64,000 nucleotides of DNA from Talpa occidentalis (GCF_014898055.3 NW_023602073.1:81324678-81388677), one strand, 5' to 3'; counted from the first letter of the stretch, positions 1-11,511 are shown. A program made the numbers and translations. Notes: generated from the letters alone by a model not told the origin.

Positions 1-20
1 TGCACCACCAGAGGAGGCCC
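1..20 (-). mobile_element. tRNA-derived SINE, 5' end only (cut by window edge)
   Basis: The first 20 bases are the complement of the SINE head (GGGCCTCC..TGGTGGTGCA), so the window opens inside a minus-strand copy whose body lies to the left. Group cannot be told from so little sequence. Confidence 0.75.
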
Positions 21-540
21 GGAAAAAAAGCATTTAAAGAGAAGGGGTTCCTCTGTCCTTGGATGTTTAAAAGGGAGGACTCCCTGCCCCAACAATCCTG
101 CAATCTGTAATGGTGAGGCATGTATAAGGAAAAACTGTTTCTGTTGACAGATACTGAAGCTTCTGTATTAGTCTTTGTTATTGCAGCCTAATCTAGCTAT
201 TCTGATAGAATACTACTAAGAAGTAATGGTGACTGGTGGTGATAAAAGATGATCAGGCATCTGGCAATGTGTTCACTAATTCAACTGCAATAATGTGGTG
301 GCCATGTTTTATGATATTGGAGAAAGGGAACTTAGCGCATATTGCACAGTGCTCTGCGATAGCTTAATTGCAGTTGTTGCTAGCAACACTCTGGAACTCA
401 TATTAGGTATTATTAATATGTTATTATTTAGCTAAATTTAATACCACATTAGTGTTTTCATTGTATATTTATACGACAAGAAACCATTGTTTCAAAATTT
501 ATTCAGAAAGTTATTTTCTACATCAGAAAGGATTTTCTAT

Positions 541-859
541 TTTTTTTTTTTTTTTTTTTTTTATAGAGGCATGCTTTATTTATTTATTTATTTGTTTGTT
601 TGTTTTGTTTATACATGCACTGGGTACAGTCAGAAGCGCGGGAGGGTGAGAGAATTCACCAGAGCCAGAGCGGGGAGCAGAGCAGGCAGAAGGACCGAAG
701 TACACTGCTGAGGGGAGCAGCGGGCGGCAGGAGAGGTCTGCGCGCCATGTGGGACCCTCCTCCAGTGGCCGGGGAGCAGCCGGGGATCGAACCGGCGCCA
801 CAGAGGCTGCGGGCAGCTTCGCAACCCAGCGCTCAACCGCTGCGCCACCGGGGAGGCCC
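541..859 (-). mobile_element. tRNA-derived SINE, young body, long-tail group (iii)
   Basis: Complete minus-strand copy. Read on its own strand it has the head, the A box, the B box (GGTTCGATCCC), the CpG-rich body, a tail of AAAC/AAAT repeats, then CATGCCTCTAT and a run of about 22 A. The TSD GGATTTTCTATTTTT is present at 530-544 and 860-874, so the poly-T and left TSD overlap. On the element strand the insertion point reads TTTT/AAAAATAG, the classic L1 endonuclease site. This is a young insertion; the reading frames across it are chance. Confidence 0.95.
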
Positions 860-874
860 GGATTTTCTATTTTT

Positions 875-1293
875 AAAACTACCCAGATTAGAAAGACTAT
901 TATGGACTTTTACTGAGCTGGGGATGTCACAGAACCAAATGGAAAGCATTCATTTCATCATGGTAGGTAATGCTGACAGGGAAAGTGTTTTCCTCTTTCC
1001 TACCCCTTTGTTCTCCCTTTATTTCTTTTTATTTCCCTCCATTTCCCCCTTCCTCCCATTCTGTGTTCCTCCTTGCTTCCTTGACTTATTTTTTTTCCCA
1101 AATACATAGACTGTGATTTATACATGTTGAACTACAGATTCAATATTGCAATAATGTACACAGCATCTTTTATCAATATGAATGTAGGTGCTTTTTGTAA
1201 ACCAATATTTCCCTGGTAGTTCATGACGCACTTGTAATCACTCAGTAAATACTAGTTCATTAATCTTAACAATTTTCTTGTGAGGTTAATTAT
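875..1293. other. Unique AT-rich DNA with pyrimidine-rich stretch
   Basis: No gene or repeat recognised. Positions about 985-1100 form a C/T-rich tract (mostly TTTCC/CCTCC) on the plus strand, which opens a spurious frame running out of the preceding SINE. Confidence 0.5.
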
Positions 1294-1385
1294 GTAGTAG
1301 GTGGGCTTTGAGTAGGTGGGCTTCTGTCACATTGAGTAGGTGGTCACATTCTGTCCCTTTGAGTAGGTGGGCTTCTGTCACATTG
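1294..1385. repeat. Short irregular minisatellite (GAGTAGGTGG units)
   Basis: The word GTAGGTGG occurs four times. A longer unit, CTTTGAGTAGGTGGGCTTCT plus GTCACATTG, is repeated exactly at 1306-1334 and 1357-1385 (51-bp period), with a degenerate copy between. It looks like a small local expansion and may be length-polymorphic. Confidence 0.85.
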
Positions 1386-1894
1386 GTATTCTAACCTCCC
1401 CTGAGAGGAGGGAGGGAAAAAAGTAGGCTGCTGTGAACTTTAAAGAAGCCCTTGTGAGTTACACCAGGCAGGGTTGACTAGCACTCCCCACTAGTGCCAC
1501 CTGGGGGCACAAACTGGTGTATTGTGATCCACTGGGCATTGCCTCTTATTATTTCTCTGACTTTCCAGTTCTCATGGTTTGAATTAGGATATGCTCATTA
1601 ATTATAAGAGGCACACTTCAGGATTCAAAGAGGCATGTAGAAGCCTTGAGCTATTGAGAAATTAAAACAGAAGTGAAAACAGACACTTTTTGGTTTGTTT
1701 TGGTTTATTTTTCTTATGTTTGGTTTTGAAGAAAATTCAAGACGGAATAATTGTCAGGAATGAAGTTCCACGTGTTTATATCTGATTTGTAGAATGCACA
1801 TGTACATATTCTGTGGCCTTGAGAATATCACACACCTTTTATTCCTGAATTTGTTTGTCAGTGAAGAAATCACAATTTTAGTGTGTATTTATCC

Positions 1895-1990
1895 AGTTGA
1901 GAGTTGAATGAGGTAATTAGTGTAAAATACTTACCATAATTACTGGACTGTGTAGTAGAGGCTCAATAAATGTTAACTTTCATTCATTCT
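1895..1990 (+). repeat. MIR relic, 3' part
   Basis: Reads GAATGAGGTAATTAGTGTAAA, then a degraded 'single most common' MIR ending with GGCTCAATAAATGTTA at about 1959-1975, the typical end of mammalian MIR elements. Old and diverged. Confidence 0.6.
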
Positions 1991-3849
1991 GGAATCCTTT
2001 ACTCCATTAGTTTTCTTTAATATAACAAATATAATTTTGAGTCATAATAATAAGTAATCAATTTATTTAATTGACCTCAGAGAAATTAAAATATCTCCTG
2101 GATTATTTAGTATAAAAATGACCTGAATTTTTAATCTTTGACTTCCTCTAAATAATCATGTTCCTGAGAAAAAGCCTGGGTTAAGCTGCCCTCTCTATTC
2201 TCTTTACTTCTCATTTCAAAAATGAACTGCTCTGTTCATAGCATCATCAGTTTTTCCTCTTACAACAAACTAGTCAGTGATACAGATTGTCTGACAAAGG
2301 GTTATAGCTGAAATGGTTTTCTCTTGAAGACCTGGATCTACTCTAATCAGAAACAATGTCGATTTTATCTTTGACTCCTGAATAACTGTGTTCTGAGTAA
2401 CTTTGTGTTCTGGGTATTTTGCTGAAAATATTTATGTCTCTTTTAGCTAGTCCTTTCTTCATAATATTATGATTTACATAGATTCGCTTTTTATGGGTTA
2501 AGGAAGTTAGTATCCATATTTCCATTTCTTTCTGAGGATTGGCACACATGTTAAAATAAAGCAAACTATCATTTTCATCTTGGGTGCAATGAATCGCCTT
2601 TTCCTTCCCAGCAGAGACAGATCTAGAAAAATACCTTGCTTGCTGCTTGCTTTTTAACATTTATTCCAACGAAATGTAAGAAAATATCAATAAAATATAA
2701 ATCCATATTATATTTTCAAAAGATCATGCTTTTTTACTTTCAGTTTTATGAAATGTTTTTTTCTGCCACTACCAGTAAGAGAACTAGCAATATGATATTA
2801 GATTTTTAACACTCTGTGGTCCTTTGTATTGGCACTAGAATTTGAAGACAACACCACTGCATTGTGGATGAGATTTTGCTCTTACAGTTTGAGTAACTTC
2901 AGCGGAATCACATCACCTCTCAGAGAAAGCTTCCAGTCCATCCAGTTTAGAACTAAAAATGGTCATCTGAACCTCAGCAGTGTGTGGCACATAAGGCTGA
3001 ACTATGCATGCAAGCCATTGAGAAGATGGGAGTGGCACCCAGAAACACTATTTTCATTATTGCCAACATTAACTCATACATTTGATTAATTTTATTGGTT
3101 TAGTTCATTGACATGAGTTAATATATATGTGAAATAGTAGATTCATCTTTAAGGAGTACAATTTAGATAAATTTGGCATTTAAGTGGGTAGATCTTCATA
3201 ATTTCATGGATTGTCAGTCTTGAAAAGACTACAGATTGAAATCTGTCCTCCTCTACCTGTCACATATAGCAATATTTCAGAGGACAAATGTAAACTATCT
3301 GCCAGCCTTGCAATTGCTCTGATGAGATTACTCATAAAATTTAGTAGATAAATAAAATGCCTGCAGGTTATGTTCTACTTAAGACAATTTATCAATTTAT
3401 AAAGAGTTTGGCAAACCTAATAGATGGTAAACACTTTAAAAACACTCAGTTTTGTTTTTTTGAATGAGTATAGCTACTGCACTATATTCACATGTTCACT
3501 ATATTCTGGTGGTAAAACTATATTCAGATTTTTTAAAACAAACAATGCTTAATTCAGATTATATCAACCTAAGTGTTTATTTTGACTCATTATAGCTGGT
3601 TATAACTGGCAAAGCATCAATTAAGCCTAATGTCTTAGAATTTTCTGTTAACCTGATATAAGTGGGGAATGGCTACTCTAATGACCCATTAATAGAAATT
3701 TACCATGTATGGTGAATAATTTGAAGAGACTACAAATGGAACCAAATAGATTACCCAACCTATACCATTTTATTTTTGACTTTTTAATTCTTGTCTATTT
3801 ATGTATTAACTTTATAAACACAATCAAAATGAATAACTTATTTATGTAG
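1991..3849. other. Unique AT-rich DNA, no gene seen
   Basis: No repeat or gene that I can name. A minus-strand open stretch at 2343-2660 and a plus-strand one at 2829-3089 have no recognisable domain, no splice context and AT-rich composition like their surroundings, so I do not call them. Confidence 0.5.
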
Positions 3850-4035
3850 GTATGATTTTGGGTTTTCCCATTAAATCTTCATCAAAGCCCAATGAGCTGT
3901 CACTGTTATCCCAAAATTCAAGATGAAGAATCTGAGACACAGAGAGGCTAACAATTTGCCCAGTTTCATCCTGAGATGGGGCAGAGCTGAATTTGAGTCT
4001 TCTTAATTCTTACTGCCACTCTCTAAAGATAAACA
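3850..4035 (+). repeat. MIR relic (core and 3' region)
   Basis: Contains the MIR run CTGTTATCCC..AAGATGAAGAATCTGAGACACAGAG, then AGGCTAACAATTTGCC and GCAGAGCTGAATTTGAGTCT, matching the well-known 'ATGAGGAAACTGAGGC..CAGAGCTGGGATTTGAACCC' pattern with many substitutions. An ancient tRNA-core SINE shared by all mammals. Confidence 0.75.
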
Positions 4036-5250
4036 CCATCTAGTTTTTTTTTTTTTTAATAACCCAAAAGGTAGTTAGCTGATGCAATCCTTTGTAACTA
4101 TAAGATGTTTTAAAAGGGTGTTTTCTTTTAAACCTTCAATGTTATGTTTCTTCATATATAATTAGTAGCCTCTAATCTGATAATGCTCCTTCCAACTCTT
4201 ATGCTTTCCCAAGCTATAGCCTGTTGTATATTCTCACTAATATAGGAGCTTGCTTTTTAAACAAAGTCCATTATTTAAAGACCTCTCCAATCTCATCTCT
4301 CCCAGGCAACATCCAAGTGATTAAAACAGGAATATTGATTTGGACATGCTTTGAGACATGTAATGCCTATGAAAGGATTTTCACTCATAAATATACATTT
4401 CTGAATTTTCATATTTGAAATTAATGTAAACATATGTTTAGATAGAAGGGTGATCTGCTTTTAATATTTTTCTATAAAATCGTGTATAGCTTTGGTAGCA
4501 AAAGTATAAATGGTAAAGGCTGTGGTTTAAATACCTTGAACTTCACTTAGCACCATATTAACACAATGAGGTGCTTAATCTTTTCTGTAATTATGATTGT
4601 ACAAGATCAAAATAAAATTAGAATTACAATGATCTCTTCTTGTATAAGGTAATCATTTTAAACTGGTAAGATGCCATTTATATGAGGCAAAAATAGTTTT
4701 TAGTTAGATTAAGCATCTCTAATACTAATAGGATATTTAAAAAAAGAAACGGGTGAAAAGTTCATTCCCTAGCACAGGGACTATTTTATTTAATCTTTGT
4801 CTTTAAATTAATTTTGATAAGTTCTTTTTAAATTCTCAACTTTTGTTTTCCTGGGCACTGAAAATGAATATTATCCTATTTGGAAAGGTGAAGAAACCCT
4901 GATATTTTCTGAATAAATATTCTTTGTGGAATTTTCTTAATGTAATAGCGCTTAAATACTAAAAATTAAGCTGATTCCAACTTTTCTTTTTGAATGATAG
5001 TGATTCAATGTTTGGGGGGATGTAAGAATTTCTTGAGAGGAAGTAATCAAAACAAAATTAGTTTTCTTCATAAAAATAACAGCTTTTCCATTTATACTAA
5101 GTTGGGGAATCTGAAGACTTTATGTAAGTCAATGTCAGTCATAAAACAAAAAGAGGAAAAGATAACTGAAAAAGAATTATGTGAAAAATTCAGGTACATC
5201 AGATGATTTAAGATTTTCTTTTTTCACTTGTTTTCTTGAACTTAGTTGAG
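4036..5250. other. Unique AT-rich DNA, no gene seen
   Basis: Contains a T run at about 4046-4059 and otherwise no structure I can name. Short frames at 4224-4418 and 4994-5206 have no recognisable features. Confidence 0.5.
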
Positions 5251-5516
5251 TTTTTTAAAGATTTATTTATTTATGCATACAAGAACCAGGGTGCAAGCCA
5301 GAGGTGCAAGGGGTGAGAGGATTCACCAGAGAGAGTGGGGAGCAGAACAGGCAGACTGACTGAACACACTGCTGAGGGGAGCAGCGGGCGCGGCAGGAGA
5401 GGTCTGCTATCCCATGTGGGTTGCTCCTTGGCGTGCTGGGGATGGAACTCGTGCTGCAGTGGTTGGTGATAGCTTGGTAGCACTGTCTTTAACACCCTGC
5501 ACCACCAGGGAGGTCC
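5251..5516 (-). mobile_element. tRNA-derived SINE, older group (i)
   Basis: Minus-strand copy with the older diagnostic states: GGTGAGAGGATTCACC (not GAATTC), ACTGACTGAA before CACTGCTGAGG, and tail complement TTTATTTATTTATGCATACAAG. Its head merges into a C run (5514-5525) and lies 34 bp from the next SINE. Confidence 0.9.
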
Positions 5517-5550
5517 CCCCCCCCCTTTTTTTTTAAACGAGTATTTTCAT

Positions 5551-5832
5551 TTTTTTTTTTTTTTAAGATTGATTTATTTATTTATACAAGCACTGCGTAC
5601 AGTCAGAAGCACGGGAGGGTGAGAGAATTCACCAGAGCCAGAGCAGGGAGCAGAGCAGGCAGAAAGACCGAAGTACACTGCTGAGGGGAGCAGCGAGCAG
5701 CAGGAGAGGTCTGCGCGCCATGCGGGACCCTCCTCCGGTGGCCTGGGAGAAGCTGGGGATCGAACCAGCGCTGCAGAGGCTGCGGACAGCTTGGCAACCC
5801 AGCGCTCAACCGCTGCGCCACTGGGGAGGCCC
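5551..5832 (-). mobile_element. tRNA-derived SINE, younger group (ii)
   Basis: Minus-strand copy with the young body (GAATTCACCAGAGCCAGAGC, GACCGAAGTACACTG). Tail complement TTTTTAAGATTGATTTATTTATTTATACAAG shows a slightly altered TCTTT. The 5' flank starts GAGGTCCCC, which also occurs at the head of the older SINE on the left; see findings. Confidence 0.93.
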
Positions 5833-6981
5833 GAGGTCCCCTTTGTTGAGTTTTGAATAGTATTTGGTTTCTCCCTTCAGGTGTAGTCCCTGTAGTTTTC
5901 CCATCACATAGCACCATGATCCATCATCACAGTGCCTGTGCTCTTCCCTCCCCTGTATTTACCCCTTATCTCTTCCTCCCATGCTGTTTGCCTCAGATCT
6001 ATGGTTAACTTGGGAGTTTTGTCTTTTTTTCTGGCCCTTTGCTTGGTTTCTCTATATTCTGCATATAAACAAAAAAAATCCAATATTTATCTTTTTCCTT
6101 CTGATTCCAATAAGTAAATTTTTAATCTTTGCTCATTGACCTTTATAATACTACATTTGTATAACAAAGAAATAAATTTTAGGTTCTCTCAGCCCCAATA
6201 TTTTATACTTCATTTTAAAAGGTATTATATTTAATTATTCCAGAATTCTTACATCATGCTAATTTTGTAGCAAGACTTTATATATATGATTAAAAATGTT
6301 AGTATTTGCATAATTTAACAGATTAAGAAGAAAAATTTAGAAGAACATTTCAGGGCAATTTACTTGTTTTGAACATCTGGTTAACAGCTGGAGTAATGGA
6401 AGTTAACACAGCAGTAATGCTGATCCCCTATGCATACACACACTAGGAAGGATTAACTACTATTAATTCTTGCTTTCTTTTACTTTAGGAATGCACTTAA
6501 AAAGGAAAAGAAGATTTGAAAATTCTTAACTATAGAATGCAAACTGAAATTTACATGTAAAATGTGAATAACACTGATTAAAATCAGATTTCAACTTCAT
6601 TAATATAAATAAAAAAAGAAAGATAAGTCTTGACAGTTGTCACAGTTAAGATAAAATCTTCTTGAAATTCAGATAAGCATATTTTAGGCAACAAACAATA
6701 TTACAGTAATAGCTGATATCATATTTAGCAGAATCTTAATATTGATTAGTAGATAAGACAGAGCACACATCTTATGAGCTATTTAATGTATTTGTTAGAT
6801 TGTAAATTTTGTAATGTATAATATAAAGTATATGAATCTTTTTCTGTATTAAGTTTTCTATCTTAATTCTATACAATAGATAACTTCACAAGATTTCCAG
6901 TTAAAAATGTTACGGGAGCTTGCATGCTCAGATTCCTGTGTAAAGCAAATAATTTCCCAATTTAATTTTATTTAATATTAT
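5833..6981. other. Unique AT-rich DNA, no gene seen
   Basis: No gene or repeat recognised. Mostly A/T with a C/T-rich patch at 5938-6060. Confidence 0.5.
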
Positions 6982-7278
6982 TTTTAAAAGATTTATTTAT
7001 TTATGCATACAAGAACTGGGGTACAGGCCAGAGGTGTGTGGGGTGAGAGGATTCACCAGAGACAGAGTGAGGAACAGAATAGGCAGACTGACTGAAATAC
7101 ACTGCTGAGGGGAGCAGTGGGCACAACAGGAGAGGGCTGCTGCACCATGTGGGCTGCTCCATGGCCTATGGCTGATGGCTTGCAGGGCATCAAAGGCAGG
7201 GGATCAAACTCCTGCTGCAGAGGCTTCAGATAGCTTCACAGTGCTGTGCTTAACCCTTTGCACCACCAGGGAGGCCCC
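6982..7278 (-). mobile_element. tRNA-derived SINE, older group (i), diverged
   Basis: Minus-strand copy with older diagnostic bases, tail complement ATTTATTTATTTATGCATACAAG, and a duplicated-looking stretch in the linker (GGCCTATGGCTGATGGCTTGC, about 7161-7183) between body and tRNA region. No clear TSD remains. Confidence 0.88.
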
Positions 7279-8557
7279 TCTAATTTAATTGTAAAAATAA
7301 ATAATCATAATACTCTCCTAGAAGTTGGTGTAGTGAATTGTCCTTTCAGCTTACTCAAAAACACTCAAATTAGCATCCTTACCTTTTAAAATAAGGTACT
7401 ACTTATATCCAAACTTCTGGGAATATGTAAAACAGATAATAGAGTGAAAACAAAGATGTTTTTGAAGTTCTTCTAAAGAGAACCATAATGTACTTTTAAA
7501 ATGGCTCATCTCTAGCTAAAATATTAGTGCCTTAGCAAGATATATTATTTTACACTTTTATAATTATTTAATGTTTAAGCTCTTGTCATTGAATTTTACC
7601 ATGTGCTGCTTTTCCTTAGCAAAAAAAATTAATTTAGCTCATGCCATGTTATAAGCAATGGTCATAGATGGCATACATATTTTTTTAATGCAATAAGTTG
7701 AATAGATGACTGAAAGAAAGTCGTGATTCTTGGTGTTTTCTTTCTTCGCCTAAGATCATTTTGCAAAAATAAAATTAGGTGATATTTGTATATACCTAGC
7801 TTACAAAAATGTAATATTATCATATATTTATGGCATCTCAGAGTGATAAATGCTGAGTTCAATGGTTTCTGATACAAAGTCTTTGCCTAGTGCTTCATTA
7901 TCCAAGAAGTGTGTCTAGACAGTTTATCACATGAACTAGTAATAGATAACAGGTATTTATTGCTATATTATGTTCTTGGCCTTGATGTCTGAACCATGGA
8001 GTAGAAATAAGGAATATATTTAAATATGCCCCAATGAGAAGTATATTTAAGATTTTTCATCCTATAGATGATTGAAAGAGAAGCTCTGTATGGCCCATAA
8101 CCATTATGATTTTGATTGGGCTTAGAAAGATTGGCAAAGATATAATTTGCGTGAAGGAAACAGTTTGAACTGAGTTTATATGAGGGAATGTTTATGGATT
8201 ATTCTTAAGTGGCATAGAGAATGGAGTGTTAGAGTTATGTGTGCAGATTAGATAGAAGTTCTTTATTTAGGTGAGACACCTTGGATTTTAATCTGAGAGC
8301 AAGTAAGGAGCTTTAGAAGAAATTTGATGATGAGCCTGGTGGGAGGTAGATAGGAGTTTATCATGAAGAAGCAGAAGTTGAAAGTTTCAGCTCACAGAAT
8401 TAAAGTATTTTGGAAAAGATATAGTGAACCAGACTCTTGGAGGGGGCTAAAAGACGGTCTCTGCATTAAATCCAAGAAAATGTGACTAGAACAGTAGTAA
8501 CTAAGAAACAATGATGAAATCAGTATATCCATTTGAGATATTTAAAATGGTTGAGGT
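7279..8557. other. AT-rich DNA; possible unnamed old repeat at about 8200-8480
   Basis: No gene. The purine-rich stretch at about 8200-8480 (GGATTTTAATCTGAGAGCAAG..GAGCTTTAGAAG) resembles a medium-frequency ancient mammalian repeat whose name I cannot give with confidence. Confidence 0.35.
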
Positions 8558-8607
8558 GATCAGTTTTTCAAATGAAGTACCAGATCAGTTTTTCAAATGA
8601 AGTACCA
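8558..8607. repeat. Exact 25-bp tandem duplication
   Basis: The unit GATCAGTTTTTCAAATGAAG+TACCA occurs twice head to tail (8558-8582 and 8583-8607) with no mismatch, so it is a recent local duplication. Confidence 0.95.
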
Positions 8608-9435
8608 GAGGAACAGAAGTATCTGAGTTTTGATGATTGTGGCATTGGTGCTATGAATTTGCAAGGAGGACCTGGTTCAAGTTAATTCAAGTATGGTTGA
8701 AAAGTGATGAGTCTGAAGTTTTGGCAGATTATTAAATTGGCAACATCTTGTTAAAAAACAGATTTTTCCTCTCATTGTTCTGCCACTTACTACCTATGGC
8801 ACTTGCCACATAAAGAATTAACTATATCTAAGGATCTCAGAGTAGTTCTTTTCATGTAATTAATAATTTGGGGGTAAGTAGAAAATTGTTGAATAATATA
8901 GTAATTTACAGAGGAATAATTGATTTATGTGATAAAATAATAACAATCTAAGATAGAGAATTGAGGTGAAATCCACAGAAAGGGACAAGATCATTTGGGA
9001 GCTCTTAAGAGTTGTCAAGAGGTGAAAAGGAAAAAAATATAGGAACCTGCAGCTTAAATAAAGAATTTTTGTGAGAGTCTAAGAGCTGTGGTCATAGGAT
9101 CACGTACCATGCATTTTAGAAATTGTATTTTTTCCAGGCATTGTACGATATAATATTTAATGTCAAAATAGTGCTATGCAAGGCAAAATGAGAGCCAAGA
9201 ATAGTTAAAAATATAAGGCTATTTCTTTCACTATTTTTAAAGGCTTTTATTTAGGGGTCATTGAGTTAAGTTAAGGATAAAGGTTTTATTCTAGTGTCTC
9301 AGCATACAGAAATAACAAATGTGTAATTTTTAAATAATGTTAGAATATAAATTTTACCCATTATAGGAAGCTTATACCACAATGTAGCTATATAAAAATA
9401 TTAATTTTAGCCTGTTAAAAAGTCAATTACATATT
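8608..9435. other. Unique AT-rich DNA, no gene seen
   Basis: No gene or repeat that I can name. Confidence 0.5.
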
Positions 9436-9718
9436 GGGCCTTCCTGGTGGTGCAGCGGTTGAGCACTGGGCTGTGAAGCTACCTGTAGCCTCTGCAGCAC
9501 CGGTTCAATCCTCGGCCGCCAACGAGGGTCCCACATGGTGTGCAGACCTCTCCTGCCGCACCCACTGCTCCCCTCAGCAGTGTATTTTGTCAGTCTGCCT
9601 GTTCTGTTCCCCGCTCTGTCTCTGGTGAATTCTCTCACCCTTCTGCACTTCTGACTGTAACCGGTGCTTGAATGAATAAATGAATAAATGAATAAATGAA
9701 TAAATGAATAAATAAATA
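9436..9718 (+). mobile_element. tRNA-derived SINE, intermediate between groups i and ii
   Basis: Plus-strand copy. The body mixes states: older TGTCAGTCTGCCTGTTCTGT and CTCTGTCTCTGG, but younger GAATTCTCTCACCC and CTTCTGACTGTA. The tail is an expanded octamer run (GAATAAAT repeated about five times, 9671-9710). The flanks share only ACATAT (9428-9433 and 9719-9724), so the TSD is weak. Confidence 0.92.
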
Positions 9719-10147
9719 ACATATAACCGTTAATATCATCATGACAGATTTTAGAAAATAGTGTTTTTGCTTTTCTGTATTGGCTCTTTTACAAGTTAAC
9801 TATAAGATCATTATTCTAGAACTATTCACTGATAGGGGAAAATGAAAAGAGAAAAAATTAACCTCTGAGATTTGAAGATGGGTGTTATTTATATCATCAA
9901 AAAAGTTTCTAGAAGTTTCTTTTCAGATATATTGTATTCTTGCTTGTCAGATAGATAATGCATTTCATTATATCCATTACATCAGCTTTCCACAAGCTAA
10001 ATGAAATCAAAACTAGAATAGATAAGGAAAAATGAAACTTGTATTTTTAAAGTTATCTGTTAATTGCAATTCATTTTTTCTAATGTTTCATAAATAGAAG
10101 AAGACTACTTAGAGTTTAAGAAAAAAATTTTTTTGTGCATCTGAAAA
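9719..10147. other. Unique AT-rich DNA, no gene seen
   Basis: Nothing recognised. Confidence 0.5.
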
Positions 10148-10227
10148 TGTTTTTTTTTAATAAATTTTATTTTTATATTCCCCATACAATTGCAATCCCC
10201 TTATTTTGACCCCAATCCCTCCCCTAG
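10148..10227 (-). mobile_element. LINE-1 3'-end stub (about 80 bp)
   Basis: The complement of TTTTAATAAATTTTATTTTTA, then TATTCCCCATACAATTGCAA and a C-rich CCAATCCCTCCCC stretch, matches the last bases of the complete L1 3' end at 45000-45110. It is an extreme 5' truncation that keeps only the G-rich 3' UTR end and tail. A TSD is not clear: A/T-rich similar words lie at about 10119-10137 and 10228-10240. Confidence 0.8.
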
Positions 10228-11232
10228 AAAAAATTTTGATGGCATTTTGTAAACAATAAAATATAATTTGTGACCATTATATAATTACCATTATTCTATC
10301 AGTTCTATTTTGAAAAGCTATTACAAGTATTCCTGGTTTGCGGATCAAGATTTTTTCTCAGAGTATTAAAAATATAAGGTATACTAAAATTTGAATATTA
10401 CATTTTACATATTTGGCTACATGAATCATATTTCAGTCTTTGAAAAAATATTTACATTTGAAGCTCATGCAATCAATTATGTGCCTTCTAAGTTTCCTGT
10501 GTTTGTGTAAATCAGCCATTAATATCTGTACGTGTTCTGCCCACAGAAGGCAGTGCATAGTAGGAATTTTGAGTTACTATGAAAGAAACATATGCCTTTA
10601 AAAATATATAGGATTTATTTGAACAATAAATTTATTTTAAAAAATTGAAGTTTTTGCTTTCATTTTTTGGAAGTCATCAATGACTTGGAACAGAAATAAT
10701 TTGAAAATGGCAGAAATTCCACAGATATTGATAAGCAATTTGCCTTGATTTCAATGTGCGCTAAATAACAGTTGAACAGAGTATTTGGCTTTCCACTGTT
10801 TCTTCTTCAAATAAGAACTTTATTATTAAATACATGAAGCCCAAAGATGATTCAAATATTCTATACTACAGATTGTGTGATCTTTAGAGTTATATTACCT
10901 GTAAATTACAAGTAGCCCAACTAAAACATCTGCAGTGTGGCAATTTCTATGCAATTTAATTTTCACTAAAAGCATGGGAGTCTATAAGAACACCACTCTC
11001 AGCAAAATTTGAACTTGGAAATTCTATTCGTAGAATAAAAGGATTATTTTAAAATGGAACAAAATATGTTGTTATATTAGTTATTTTGTTAATGATCAGT
11101 GTTCTCATCCTAATTTATTTCCCCTAGTATGCTCTACATTTATAAAATAGATGATTTTAATTTCTTTATATTTTACATATACATCACTACATAAAGCTGA
11201 TGGATGGACATCATCCTTTAAAGCTACTTTTA
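10228..11232. other. Unique AT-rich DNA, no gene seen
   Basis: Nothing recognised on either strand. Confidence 0.5.
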
Positions 11233-11511
11233 GGGGTCTCCCCGGTGGTGCAGCGGTTGAGCGCTGGGTTGCAAAGCTGCCCGCAGCCTCTGCAGCACCG
11301 GTTTGATCCCCGGCTGCTCCCTGGCCACTGGAGGAGGGTCCCACATGGCTCGCAGACCTCTCCTGCCGCCTGCTGCTCCCCTCAGCAGTGTACTTCATCA
11401 GTCTGCCTGCTCTGCTCCCTGCTCTGGCTCTGGTGAATTCTCTCACCCTCCCGCGCTTCTGACTGTATCCAGTGCTTGTATAAATAAATGAATAAATAAT
11501 TATTTTAAAAA
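11233..11511 (+). mobile_element. tRNA-derived SINE, younger group (ii)
   Basis: Plus-strand copy starting GGGGTCTCCCCGGTGGTGCAG, with the young body and a TATAAATAAATGAATAAAT tail in which TCTTT has decayed to TATTTT. TSD: AAAGCTACTTTTA just upstream (about 11219-11232) and AAAGCTACTCTTA downstream (about 11512-11525), one mismatch. Confidence 0.94.

Noticed and set aside
600..1109. 169-codon open frame on the plus strand
   Set aside because: It runs through the antisense of a SINE and on into a C/T-rich tract. Similar frames occur over almost every young SINE copy on both strands, so it reflects composition and low divergence, not a gene.
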